Assembly: GCF_009765995.1 (NCBI RefSeq)
Contig: NZ_LMUI01000042.1
Span: forward strand, 148,924 to 212,923
DNA from: Methylocapsa sp. S129
GTDB lineage: Bacteria; Pseudomonadota; Alphaproteobacteria; Rhizobiales; Beijerinckiaceae
Length of the DNA: 64,000 nucleotides
Direction of reading: 5' to 3'
A program made the position numbers and the translations under genes. Position 1 is the first letter of the stretch. The number at the start of each line of letters is the position of its first letter. The notes under the pieces are model-generated. The model was not told the origin of the DNA, ran no database searches, and worked only from the letters and a program-made list of their open reading frames with translations. This document shows, piece after piece, positions 1 to 7,281 of this stretch.

Positions 1-18
1 AGGCAAAGGAGATGAGCC

Positions 19-282
19 ATGACCATGCACGCAAAAATCACCACGCCCGTCGCCCCCGCCGCGCTCGACGACGTTCTCGAAGCCATCCATCAACGCAATG
101 TTGCTCCGGGCGCATCCGCCCGGCGCCCCGTTCCGCCATCCCCCACCCATCACAGCCCCAGCCTCGTCATTGTCGTCCCGGATCCCGTCGACGCCATTGT
201 CAAGGTCGGCAGCGAAGCCGGTCTCAAAGGCGGCTCAAAGCTGCTCTGGACGTTCGGCGTTCTGTTGCTGCTGGCTGCGTAA
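19..282 (+). CDS. Small uncharacterised protein, C-terminal hydrophobic segment
   Basis: An 87-residue protein with a Pro/Ala-rich middle and a short hydrophobic C-terminus (LLWTFGVLLLLAA) that could be a membrane anchor or the start of a tail anchor. An AGGAG ribosome binding site at 8-12 sits 6 bases before the ATG, which decides this start over an overlapping frame beginning at 12. It is the first of three consecutive ORFs that each have a full AGGAG site and lead into the NRAMP-like transporter, so co-transcription is likely. I do not recognise a family. The open frame and RBS are seen; membrane location is inferred. Confidence 0.6.
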   Translation: MTMHAKITTPVAPAALDDVLEAIHQRNVAPGASARRPVPPSPTHHSPSLVIVVPDPVDAIVKVGSEAGLKGGSKLLWTFGVLLLLAA

Positions 283-297
283 GAGAAGGAGACCCCA

Positions 298-426
298 TTG
301 AACGACGGCCCTAGTAGACCCGCCGACCGCGTCCCCGACGCCTCGGCGGGTTCCAATTCGAACATCCTCACCCACGACTTTTTCAACCAGCCGTTTTTGC
401 GACGAAAGGAAAGCCCCGCCGATTGA
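298..426 (+). CDS. Putative 42-residue leader or small protein, TTG start
   Basis: An ORF with a TTG start, preceded at 6 bases by AGGAG (287-291) and lying 15 bases after the previous stop. The product is hydrophilic and ends HDFFNQPFLRRKESPAD. Its coding region contains one perfect 9-bp hairpin (318-351), and its stop codon lies in the loop of a second hairpin (408-441) just before the RBS of the metal transporter. This could be a regulatory leader peptide or a small partner protein. The RBS and hairpins are visible; translation and function are inference. Confidence 0.42.
   Translation: MNDGPSRPADRVPDASAGSNSNILTHDFFNQPFLRRKESPAD
318..351 (+). promoter_or_regulatory. Leader hairpin 1 before the NRAMP-like gene
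   Basis: Perfect 9-bp inverted repeat, ACCCGCCGA (318-326) and TCGGCGGGT (343-351), with a 16-base loop, inside the micro-ORF. No T-run follows, so it is not a typical terminator. It may be a regulatory RNA structure. Confidence 0.35.
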
Positions 427-441
427 CGGCGATGGCTTTCC
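408..441 (+). promoter_or_regulatory. Leader hairpin 2 before the NRAMP-like gene
   Basis: GGAAAGCC (408-415) pairs with GGCTTTCC (434-441), and inside it CGCCG (417-421) pairs with CGGCG (427-431), leaving the 5-base loop ATTGA. The loop holds most of the micro-ORF stop codon, and the stem ends 19 bases before the transporter RBS (461-465). The placement suggests translational or transcriptional control coupled to the micro-ORF, which is inference. Confidence 0.4.
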
Positions 442-472
442 CTTCTTCGCGGACCGGCGAAGGAGACAAGCC

Positions 473-2125
473 ATGAGCATCAAAGCCAATATCGCCGAGC
501 CGGTCACCGCCGTCCTCGACGACGCGCATATCGGTCACATCACCGGCGCCTTCGGAACCATCCTTCACGGCGACATCGCGCCGCGCAAAACCTGGAAGCA
601 TCGGATCACGACGCTTCTCGCCATCCTCGGTCCAGGCCTCATCGTCATGGTTGGCGACAATGACGCGGGCGCCTTTGCGACCTATGGCCAGGCCGGCCAG
701 AACTATGGCACCACGCTGCTGTGGACGCTGGCGCTGCTGATCCCGGTTCTCTACGTCAATCAAGAGATGGTGCTGCGCCTGGGCGCCGTAACCGGCGTCG
801 GCCATGCGCGTCTCATCTTCGAGCGTTTCGGCAAGTTCTGGGGCGCGTTCAGCGTCATCGACCTGTTCCTGCTCAACGCTCTGACGATCGTCACCGAATT
901 CATCGGCATCGCGCTCGCGCTTGATTATCTCGGACTCGACAAGACCATTGGCGTCATTGTCGCCGCAGGCCTTGTCATGATCGCGGCCAGCACCGGCGAC
1001 TTCCGGCGCTTCGAGCGTTTCTCGATGGTCCTCGTCGCCGCGAGCTTCCTGCTCGTGCCGATCTATTTCATGGTCCATCCGCCGCTTGCCCAGGTCGCGC
1101 ATGATTTCGTCGTTCCGCAAATGCCCGTCGGCGGCAAGCTGAGCGATGTGATGCTGCTCGTCATCGGCATCGTCGGCACGACGGTCGCGCCCTGGCAGCT
1201 TTTCTTCCAACAGAGCTATGTCATCGACAAGCGCATCACCCCGCGTTTCATCCGCTATGAACGCCTCGACCTGTGGATCGGCATCGCGCTTGTCATCATC
1301 GGCGGCGTCGCCATCATGGCCTTCACGGCGGCGACCTTTGCGGGTCAGACCGAGTTCGGCAATTTCACCGACGCGGGCGGAATCGCCGCCGGTATTGAGA
1401 AATATGTCGGCAAGGCGGCTGGCGTGATGTTCGCCATCGCGCTGATCGACGCCGCTTTGATCGGCGCGGCGGCGGTCTCGCTGTCGACCGCCTATGCGAT
1501 CGGCGACGTATTTTCGGCGCGCCATTCGTTGCATCGGAAAGTCACCGATGCGAAGGGCTTTTACGCCGTCTATTTCGTGCTGATCGCGATCGCCGCCGCC
1601 GTCGTCCTGACCCCGGGCTCGCCGCTTGGACTGCTGACTTTGGCGGTGCAGACGCTCGCGGGCGTCCTGCTGCCGAGCGCGACGGTGTTCCTGTTGCTGC
1701 TGTGCAACGACAAGCCCGTGCTCGGCCCCTGGGTGAACGCGCGCTGGCTGAATTATTTCACGGGCGCCGTCATCGCCGCGCTGGTGGTTCTGTCGATCGT
1801 CCTGACGGCGTCGGTGCTGTTCCCGGACGCCACGAACGAGCAGGTCATTCTCGACATTCTTGTCGGCGGCAGCATCGCTGGCGCCATCGTCGCGCTGGTG
1901 ATCATAGCGCTGAGCGGCGATGCGAAGGTCGCTAAGAAGGCCGAGACCAACGACGCGGCGGCTTTGTCGCGCGACACCTGGCGCATGCCGCCGCTCCATC
2001 AGCTTGCGCCGGCCAAACTGTCGCTCGCCGCCAAGACCTGGATGGGCGTCCTGCGCCTCTATCTCATCGTCGCCGGTGGCCTCGTCTTGTTCCGGATCGT
2101 CATGCTGGCGATCGGACAGGGTTAG
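473..2125 (+). CDS. NRAMP (SLC11)-like divalent metal transporter
   Basis: A 550-residue polytopic inner-membrane protein with about 11-12 hydrophobic helices and a cytosolic N-terminus. Helix 1 reads GPGLIVMVGDNDAG (residues 53-66). Aligned to classical NRAMP (DPGN) the Asp is kept (D64) but Asn is replaced by Ala. The helix-6 motif MPHN is replaced by APWQ, so the metal-coordinating Met is Ala. These changes point to a divergent branch whose ion may not be Mn2+/Fe2+; NRAMP-related Mg2+ transporters also lack the Met. A long hydrophilic tail segment (about 480-515) precedes a last helix. AGGAG lies 7 bases before the ATG. Family is secure; substrate is open. Confidence 0.88.
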   Translation: MSIKANIAEPVTAVLDDAHIGHITGAFGTILHGDIAPRKTWKHRITTLLAILGPGLIVMVGDNDAGAFATYGQAGQNYGTTLLWTLALLIPVLYVNQEMVLRLGAVTGVGHARLIFERFGKFWGAFSVIDLFLLNALTIVTEFIGIALALDYLGLDKTIGVIVAAGLVMIAASTGDFRRFERFSMVLVAASFLLVPIYFMVHPPLAQVAHDFVVPQMPVGGKLSDVMLLVIGIVGTTVAPWQLFFQQSYVIDKRITPRFIRYERLDLWIGIALVIIGGVAIMAFTAATFAGQTEFGNFTDAGGIAAGIEKYVGKAAGVMFAIALIDAALIGAAAVSLSTAYAIGDVFSARHSLHRKVTDAKGFYAVYFVLIAIAAAVVLTPGSPLGLLTLAVQTLAGVLLPSATVFLLLLCNDKPVLGPWVNARWLNYFTGAVIAALVVLSIVLTASVLFPDATNEQVILDILVGGSIAGAIVALVIIALSGDAKVAKKAETNDAAALSRDTWRMPPLHQLAPAKLSLAAKTWMGVLRLYLIVAGGLVLFRIVMLAIGQG

Positions 2126-2130
2126 CAGAC

Positions 2131-2226
2131 TTGTAGCCGCGGTCGCTGACCGCGGCTCTTTCCGTAGCCGCAAGCAATTGCAAATAAAGCGCTTGCGCGC
2201 TGAACGCGGTCAGCGACCGCGTCTAC
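2131..2226. repeat. Inverted pair of palindromic repeats downstream of the NRAMP-like gene
   Basis: Two near-identical palindromes face each other. The left contains a perfect 10-bp stem, AGCCGCGGTC and GACCGCGGCT (2135-2157). The right contains ACGCGGTC and GACCGCGT (2204-2222). Reading inward from either end gives TTGTAGMCGCGGTCGCTGACC. The left palindrome is followed by CTTT and could also act as a weak terminator for the transporter operon. The arrangement resembles a REP doublet or BIME. Confidence 0.6.
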
Positions 2227-2255
2227 AAAAAGCCGCCGCCCTGCGACAGCCAATG

Positions 2256-2888
2256 TCATCCAGGTGTGGCGGCGCGCTCTTCGCGTAGCCGCCCAAGCTC
2301 CGCTTCGAGCGCCGCGATCCGATCATCCCGCTCGGCGAGCGCCGCGGCGACGTCGGCGGCTTCGAAACGTTGCGGGATATGCTGCGGGCAATTGGCGTCC
2401 CAGGCGGCGACCTTAAACAGGATCGCCTGTTCGGGCACGGCCTTGTAATTCTTCGACCGCAGCGCCTCGAGCAGCGCCGGATCGTCGGCGACGACGCGCG
2501 CTTCTCCCCAAATTTTGATGCGCTGCCGGCGCGCATAATCGATCAGGAACAGATAGGCCTTGGCGTTTTCGGCGAGATTGCCGAGCGTAATGAACTGCCG
2601 GTTGCCGCGAAAGTCCGCGAAGGCGAGCGTCTTCTCATCAAGCACGCGCAGGAAACCGGGCGGCCCGCCGCGATGCTGGATATAGGGCTGGCCCTGCGCA
2701 TTGGCGGTGGCCAGAAACACGCTGGTCTGCGCCCCGATGAAAGCGGCGATATCCGCGTCGATCTCGGTCCGCCACCCGCCGCCCTCTTCCATATGCGCAT
2801 AAGCCGAGCGCGATCCCTTGGCGCTCTGGATCGCCTTCACGGCTGGCGTGAAGGCGATGTCGCTGGCATAGGTGAGAGGCTCAGACAT
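2256..2888 (-). CDS. Pyridoxamine 5'-phosphate oxidase-like FMN-binding protein
   Basis: A 210-residue soluble protein of the PNPOx-like split-barrel family. The pattern FLATANAQGQPYIQHRGGPPGF (about 55-78) followed by the LAFADFRGNRQFITLGNL segment is typical of the branch that binds FMN and uses it in small-molecule redox. A long C-terminal helix (about 175-205, EALRSK to RLREERA) is rich in Ala, Glu and Arg and likely forms a coiled coil. A REP pair lies just upstream. No substrate can be assigned. Confidence 0.8.
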   Translation of the reverse strand: MSEPLTYASDIAFTPAVKAIQSAKGSRSAYAHMEEGGGWRTEIDADIAAFIGAQTSVFLATANAQGQPYIQHRGGPPGFLRVLDEKTLAFADFRGNRQFITLGNLAENAKAYLFLIDYARRQRIKIWGEARVVADDPALLEALRSKNYKAVPEQAILFKVAAWDANCPQHIPQRFEAADVAAALAERDDRIAALEAELGRLREERAATPG

Positions 2889-2903
2889 GGAATGTTCCTA
2901 GTT

Positions 2904-3033
2904 CGTCATTGCGAGCGGAGCGAAGCAATCCAGGGGTCGTGAAATTTGCCCAATTGTTCTCAGCGGTCCGACGGCGGAGTCCCATTGGGCGTTGTCTCGA
3001 CCTCTGGATTGCTTCGCTCCGCTCGCAATGACG
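2904..3033. repeat. REP element pair 1 (GTCATTGCGAGCG type), inverted
   Basis: A 30-base unit (2904-2933) reading CGTCATTGCGAGCGGAGCGA then AGCAATCCAG, and its exact reverse complement at 3004-3033, with a 70-base spacer. The same unit recurs as pairs at 6241-6427 and 16289-16460. The arrangement is that of REP doublets, probably moved by a RAYT-type transposase encoded elsewhere. Confidence 0.85.
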
Positions 3034-3053
3034 GCAATGTTTCTTCCGCTACG

Positions 3054-3518
3054 TCACAGCCCGAGTTCGATGAGGCCGGGATGATCGTCGGGCCGCCGGC
3101 CGAGCGGCCAATGATATTTGCGGTCCGCCTCGGCGATCGGCAGATCGTTGATGCTGGCGATGCGCAGGCGCATCAGACCCTCGGCGTCAAACTCCCAGTT
3201 CTCGTTGCCATAGGAGCGAAACCAATGGCCGCTGTCGTCGCGCCATTCGTAGGCGAAGCGAACGGCGATGCGGTTGTCGTGAAACGCCCAGACTTCCTTG
3301 ATGAGCCGGTAGTCGAGTTCGCGCGCCCATTTGCGGCGCAGAAAAGCTTCGATTTCCGCGCGGCCGCGAATGAACTCGGCCCGGTTTCGCCATTGGCTGT
3401 CTTCTGTGTAGGCCAGCGCGACGCGGGCGGCGTCGCCGCTGTTCCAGGCGTCCTCCGCCATGCGGGCTTTTTGCGCGGCGGTTTCGGCGGTGAATGGGGG
3501 CAAAGGCGGGCGCGGCAT
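3054..3518 (-). CDS. DUF1348 / NTF2-like family protein
   Basis: A 154-residue protein of the DUF1348 family (cone-shaped alpha+beta NTF2-like fold): [26 protein letters not shown] near the N-terminus, then [20 protein letters not shown], with [25 protein letters not shown] in the sheet. The ATG at 3518 has GGAGAC a few bases upstream, whereas an upstream extension to 3584 has an Arg-rich leader that looks non-coding. It is divergently arranged from a LysR regulator that probably controls it. The catalytic role of the family is unknown. Confidence 0.8.
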   Translation of the reverse strand: MPRPPLPPFTAETAAQKARMAEDAWNSGDAARVALAYTEDSQWRNRAEFIRGRAEIEAFLRRKWARELDYRLIKEVWAFHDNRIAVRFAYEWRDDSGHWFRSYGNENWEFDAEGLMRLRIASINDLPIAEADRKYHWPLGRRPDDHPGLIELGL

Positions 3519-3655
3519 AGAATGTCTCCGGATCTGGCGTCGATTGCGGAGTCGAAGCACAGAAAGCTTTCTTGCACAGTCCATATGATCCCTATCACTG
3601 TCGAAAATAATGCTCCCTATTGACAGTTCATCATTGCGTATGAAGCAATAATCAT

Positions 3656-4555
3656 ATGGACCGTTTCGACAGCCTGTCCGCCTTCGTCGCCGTCGCCGAT
3701 CTCAAAGGTTTTGCCGCGGGCGCCCGCAAACTGGGCCTGTCGGCTTCGGCGGTCACCCGTCTTGTCGCGGCTCTGGAGGACAGGCTCGGCCTTCGCCTTC
3801 TTCAACGCACGACGCGTTCGGTGACCCTGACCGACGCCGGCGCGCGCTATCTGGAGCGGGCGCGGCGGATATTGGCTGATCTCGAAGAGGCCGACGGCGC
3901 GGCGCAGGCGGAACGAGGAACGCCGGTGGGGCGATTTGTCGTCTCGGCGCCGCTTGTCTTCGGTCGAATGCATGTCGCGCCATTGATGGGCGCCTATCTC
4001 AAACTCTATCCCGAAGTCGTCGGCGAACTTCGCCTGTCTGATCGCATGGCCAATTTGGTCGAGGATGGCGTCGATCTGGCGGTGCGCATCGGAAACCTCC
4101 CCGATTCCAGCCTGATCGCCCGCCCGATCGGCGAGACGAGGCGCGTGGTGATCGCCGCGCCGGGCTATATCGAAGAGAATGGCGAGCCGACCGACCCGCG
4201 CGAGCTCGCCTCGCACAAGATCATACAATTTACCGGTCTTGGCGGATCGAACGATTGGCGCTTCGTGCGCGGCGGGCAGGACGAGCGAACGACGATTGTT
4301 CCGCATTATTTGACCAATAGCGCCGACGCTGCGATTTTCCATGCGCGGCTGGGTGGCGGCCTCGCCATGGTCTTCGCTTACCAGGTCGCCCAAGAACTGC
4401 ATGACGGACAATTGAAAATCGTCCTGAGACAATTCGAACCGCCCGCCCCGCCGATCCAGTTGGTGTATCCAGCCGCCCGGCTGCTCTCAGCGAAGGTGCG
4501 AACTTTCATTGATATGGCGCTGGAGCGCACGGACTGGCGGTTTGGCGATTTTTAG
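3656..4555 (+). CDS. LysR-family transcriptional regulator
   Basis: A 299-residue regulator with an N-terminal winged HTH (residues 1-60, [19 protein letters not shown] then [32 protein letters not shown]) and a substrate-binding-like effector domain (about 90-295). It belongs to the common AaeR/DmlR-like branch of short LysR proteins. The 137-bp divergent promoter shared with the DUF1348 gene holds interrupted inverted repeats (ACTGTC...GACAGT and ATTGC...GCAAT) that are candidate operators. Its effector is unknown. Confidence 0.9.
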   Translation: MDRFDSLSAFVAVADLKGFAAGARKLGLSASAVTRLVAALEDRLGLRLLQRTTRSVTLTDAGARYLERARRILADLEEADGAAQAERGTPVGRFVVSAPLVFGRMHVAPLMGAYLKLYPEVVGELRLSDRMANLVEDGVDLAVRIGNLPDSSLIARPIGETRRVVIAAPGYIEENGEPTDPRELASHKIIQFTGLGGSNDWRFVRGGQDERTTIVPHYLTNSADAAIFHARLGGGLAMVFAYQVAQELHDGQLKIVLRQFEPPAPPIQLVYPAARLLSAKVRTFIDMALERTDWRFGDF

Positions 4556-4597
4556 ACGAACCGCTTTCGCGGTCATGGGCTCGCAAGGCGGCGCGCC

Positions 4598-5044
4598 CTA
4601 AGCCAGCCGCCTCAGCAGGCCGACGAGCGCCTCCCGCTCCGTCTCGCTCAGCGGCTCCAGCGTCGCAGCGGTGATGCGTTCGGCCATTGGCTTAGCGCGC
4701 GCATAAACCGCTTCGCCCTCCGGCGTCAGCGCGACTAGCAGCCGCCGGCCATCGACTGGGTCCGAAGTGGTGGCGGTGACGCCGCGCTTGGTCAGGCGGT
4801 CGATCACGCCTTTGACCGTCGCCGCATCCATCGCGGTCTGGCGGCCGAGCAGGTTTTGCGAGCAGGGGCCGCATTCCCTCAGCTTGGCCAGGACCGCCCA
4901 TTGCGTCGGCGTCAGCTCCTCGATCATCAGCGAGGCGAAAATATTGGTGTGCCGCTGCTGCGCCTGGCGCAGGATGAAGCCGACCTGGTCGTCGAGAATA
5001 TAGGCGGCGTCAACGCTTTGCTGGCGCTTTTGCGCAGCGGTCAT
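4598..5044 (-). CDS. MarR-family transcriptional regulator
   Basis: A 148-residue winged-helix regulator. LTPTQWAVLAKLRECGPCSQNLLGRQTAMDAATVKGVIDRLTKRG forms the HTH, and TTSDPVDGRRLLVALTPEGEAVY is the MarR wing. Two cysteines lie close together before the recognition helix (ECGPCSQ). It is the last gene of an overlapping minus-strand operon (its start overlaps the preceding stop in ATGA), so it may be an autoregulator acting at the palindrome upstream of the operon. Confidence 0.88.
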   Translation of the reverse strand: MTAAQKRQQSVDAAYILDDQVGFILRQAQQRHTNIFASLMIEELTPTQWAVLAKLRECGPCSQNLLGRQTAMDAATVKGVIDRLTKRGVTATTSDPVDGRRLLVALTPEGEAVYARAKPMAERITAATLEPLSETEREALVGLLRRLA

Positions 5045-5625
5045 CGCAGGCCGTCCTCGCCCTTGATCTCGGTATGTTTCAAGCCGCCGACGCGCGGATG
5101 CGGGCGTCCGGAATCGGTGATCGCGACCGCGACGACGATTTCATTGGCGCGCGGCGCATCGGCGATACGCACTTCCATGCCGTCGAAATGGCTGCGCACG
5201 AAGGCGGCGTCCTTGTGGCCGAGCGGCACGTCGAGCGCGACGCCCGGGCCGCCGCGCTTTTTCGACGAAGGGATCAGCGCCGCGCCTTTGCCAAGCGCCT
5301 TGCGCACGGGCGCGCCAAGCTTGGGATGAAGGATCGCCGCGGCATGTTCGAGTTCGCCGTTCTCGCCGACCGCCGCCGCCTTGCCATAACTCTGCGCCTC
5401 AGCGCCGGGAATGCCGAGCGCGGCGACGGCGCGCGCCGTCAGCAAAGCGCCGAGCTCCTCGCCAATGTCGATCAGGCCGGAGAGATCTTCGACATATTGA
5501 CCGGCGTAAGGATTTTCGATCACCGCGACGGCGGCGGCGCGACGGGTCGGCGGCTCTACCGGGCGGCCCATTTCGCTCAGCGTCTCCTCGACGAAAGTGA
5601 CGATCTTGCGAATGTTCGCCTTCAT
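5041..5625 (-). CDS. DUF1185 (amino acid synthesis family) protein, copy 2
   Basis: A 194-residue protein of the DUF1185 family, often labelled amino acid synthesis family; no enzymatic function is established that I know of. Seen: IRKIVTFVEETLSEMGRP at the N-terminus, VIENPYAGQYVEDLSGLIDIG, ALGKGAALIPSSKKRGGPGVALDVPLGHKDAAFVRSHFD and a C-terminal PHPRVGGL. It is paralogous to the gene immediately upstream, with identical length and a 4-base overlap, which suggests a heteromeric complex or a tandem duplication. Confidence 0.82.
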   Translation of the reverse strand: MKANIRKIVTFVEETLSEMGRPVEPPTRRAAAVAVIENPYAGQYVEDLSGLIDIGEELGALLTARAVAALGIPGAEAQSYGKAAAVGENGELEHAAAILHPKLGAPVRKALGKGAALIPSSKKRGGPGVALDVPLGHKDAAFVRSHFDGMEVRIADAPRANEIVVAVAITDSGRPHPRVGGLKHTEIKGEDGLR

Positions 5626-6206
5626 CGGAGTCCGTCCTGTCCCTTGATCTCGGAGGCTTTCAGGCCGCCGGCGCGGTTGTGGACCCGCGCCCCCGTCGTC
5701 ATCGCGAGAACCAGCACGATCTCATCCGCGCGCGGGCCGTCGACGACGCCAACCTCGATACCGTCGAAATGGCTGCGCACATAGGAGGCGTCGATATGGG
5801 TGATCGGCACGTCGAGCCGGGCGCCGACGCCCGCGACCTTCTTGGCCGAAGGCACGATCGCTTTGGCGCCGCCGAGCGCCTCGCGCATCGCATAGCCGCC
5901 CGGCACATGCCACAGCGCGCCATGCTCGATCTCGCCAGCAGAGCCGACGATCGCGCCTTTGCCATAGCCTTGAATCGCTTTGGGATCGCCCCCTAACGCG
6001 ACGATCAAAGCCTGCGCCATCGCGAGGCCGAGCGGTTTCAAATCGTCGGAGAAGCCGACGATATCCTCGACATAGCGCCCCGCGAACGGGTTTTTGATCA
6101 CCGACAGGATGGCCGCGCGCCGATAGGGCGCGTCGGCCCGGGGGCCACCTTCGTGGAAGATGTCCTCGACGGTGAGGATGCGCTTGCGGATTTCAACGGC
6201 GGGCAT
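5622..6206 (-). CDS. DUF1185 (amino acid synthesis family) protein, copy 1
   Basis: A 194-residue DUF1185 protein sharing with its downstream paralogue the blocks VIKNPFAGRYVEDIVGFSDDL, GKGAIVGSAGEIEHGALWHV, AIVPSAKKVAGVGARLDVPITHIDASYVRSHFDGIEV and a GGLKASEIKGQDGLR tail. Its start overlaps the 3' end of the UPF0280 frame, because that frame has been extended by a REP pair. The RBS (AAGGATCC or CCTCC region) is poor, so expression may depend on coupling to the upstream gene. Function unknown. Confidence 0.82.
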   Translation of the reverse strand: MPAVEIRKRILTVEDIFHEGGPRADAPYRRAAILSVIKNPFAGRYVEDIVGFSDDLKPLGLAMAQALIVALGGDPKAIQGYGKGAIVGSAGEIEHGALWHVPGGYAMREALGGAKAIVPSAKKVAGVGARLDVPITHIDASYVRSHFDGIEVGVVDGPRADEIVLVLAMTTGARVHNRAGGLKASEIKGQDGLR

Positions 6207-7281
6207 GGGGAGGGATCCTTATTTGGGGCGGTTCGCCAACCGTCATTGCGAGCGGAGCGAAGCAATCCAGAGGTCGTGACGGTTGCTGATTTGCATTTTC
6301 ATTGCGGAGCAGATCGTCGGGAATGATTGAACTCGCATGCGGACTGAGCAAACTCGCGACTGCATCCGGCGTAGCTAAAAAGCCGCCGTCACGATCTCTG
6401 GATTGCTTCGCTCCGCTCGCAATGACGGAGGGAAATGTCGAAAGTTCGCCGCATACCCGCGTTTCGCTCTGGAGATGCAGCGCCGCGGCGACAATATGGC
6501 CTGCCCGCCGCAATCGCTCCGCCTCGCGCCAGCCTCGCGCCAGCGCGTCGTTAACTTCATCAGCGCTCAGCTCCCCCACGTCCCGTGTGACGAGCCGCTC
6601 GCCAAGATCGCTTTGCGGATCGAAGTCGCTGGCGGGCGCGCGGCGAATGAGGGGATGGCCCGGCAGGTCGACGGCATTGGCGATCAGCGTCGCGGCGGCG
6701 TCGGCCTTCGAGGCGCTGGCGGCGAGCACGGTGACCGCGTCGGCGATGCCCAGCGAGAACGAGCGGCCATGCCGGCCCGATGTTGCAACGCCGCGCACGG
6801 GGCTGTCGCCCTCGATTTCCGCGCGCCCGAAGGCGCCGGGACGGTCCGGGCGATCGATCATGCCTACACGAAACGTCTCATCTGGCAGAAGATGCAGCGC
6901 GATGTCGCCGCCATTGTTGACGTAAGCGCGGCTCAACAAAGCGGCCTTCGTCATCGCTTCGAGAATTTCCTCAGCGACAGAGCCGGCGACGGCAGCCATC
7001 GGCGTGATGAAGTGAGCGGACTCAAAAGGCGCAACCGCATCGGCCATGCGCTGCGCGACGCGTCCGTTCGGGCGCGGCGAAGCCGCCGTCGCCGGCGCGC
7101 GCAGCAAAGGCAATTCCGCGCAAAGCTCGTCGAGCAATGTGGCGAACCGCGCCTGCGCCGCCGCATAGGCGCGCACGATCTCCGCCTCGGCGCCGAACGC
7201 CTCGATGATGAGATCGATCGGGCCGTCATGCAGATGCAGGCGTCCATCGCTCAATCGCCGATGTTGCGGCGGCTGTCTCAC
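6193..7281 (-). CDS. UPF0280 family protein with REP-derived C-terminal extension
   Basis: A 362-residue frame. Residues 1 to about 283 match the UPF0280 family (distantly related to ApbE flavin transferase): SDGRLHLHDGPIDLIIEAFG, FITPMAAVAGSVAEEILEAM, AYVNNGGDIALHL, RGVATSGRHGRSFSLGIADAVTVLA. From about residue 285 the translation is that of a REP unit (VIASGAKQSR), and about 340-347 is its reverse complement (LDCFAPLAMT), so the native 3' end has been displaced or lost. The frame then runs through the next gene's RBS to a stop inside that gene. The core is probably functional; the tail is acquired. Confidence 0.8.
   Translation of the reverse strand: MRQPPQHRRLSDGRLHLHDGPIDLIIEAFGAEAEIVRAYAAAQARFATLLDELCAELPLLRAPATAASPRPNGRVAQRMADAVAPFESAHFITPMAAVAGSVAEEILEAMTKAALLSRAYVNNGGDIALHLLPDETFRVGMIDRPDRPGAFGRAEIEGDSPVRGVATSGRHGRSFSLGIADAVTVLAASASKADAAATLIANAVDLPGHPLIRRAPASDFDPQSDLGERLVTRDVGELSADEVNDALARGWREAERLRRAGHIVAAALHLQSETRVCGELSTFPSVIASGAKQSRDRDGGFLATPDAVASLLSPHASSIIPDDLLRNENANQQPSRPLDCFAPLAMTVGEPPQIRIPPHARR
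6241..6427. repeat. REP element pair 2, inside the UPF0280 reading frame
   Basis: The 30-base REP unit at 6241-6270 and its reverse complement at 6398-6427 bracket 127 bases. The whole pair is translated as the C-terminal tail of the UPF0280 ORF. Confidence 0.85.

Noticed and set aside
383-2173. 596-codon minus-strand open frame
   Set aside because: Antisense shadow of the NRAMP-like gene; composition is all Arg/Asp/Gln with no domains, an effect of high GC.
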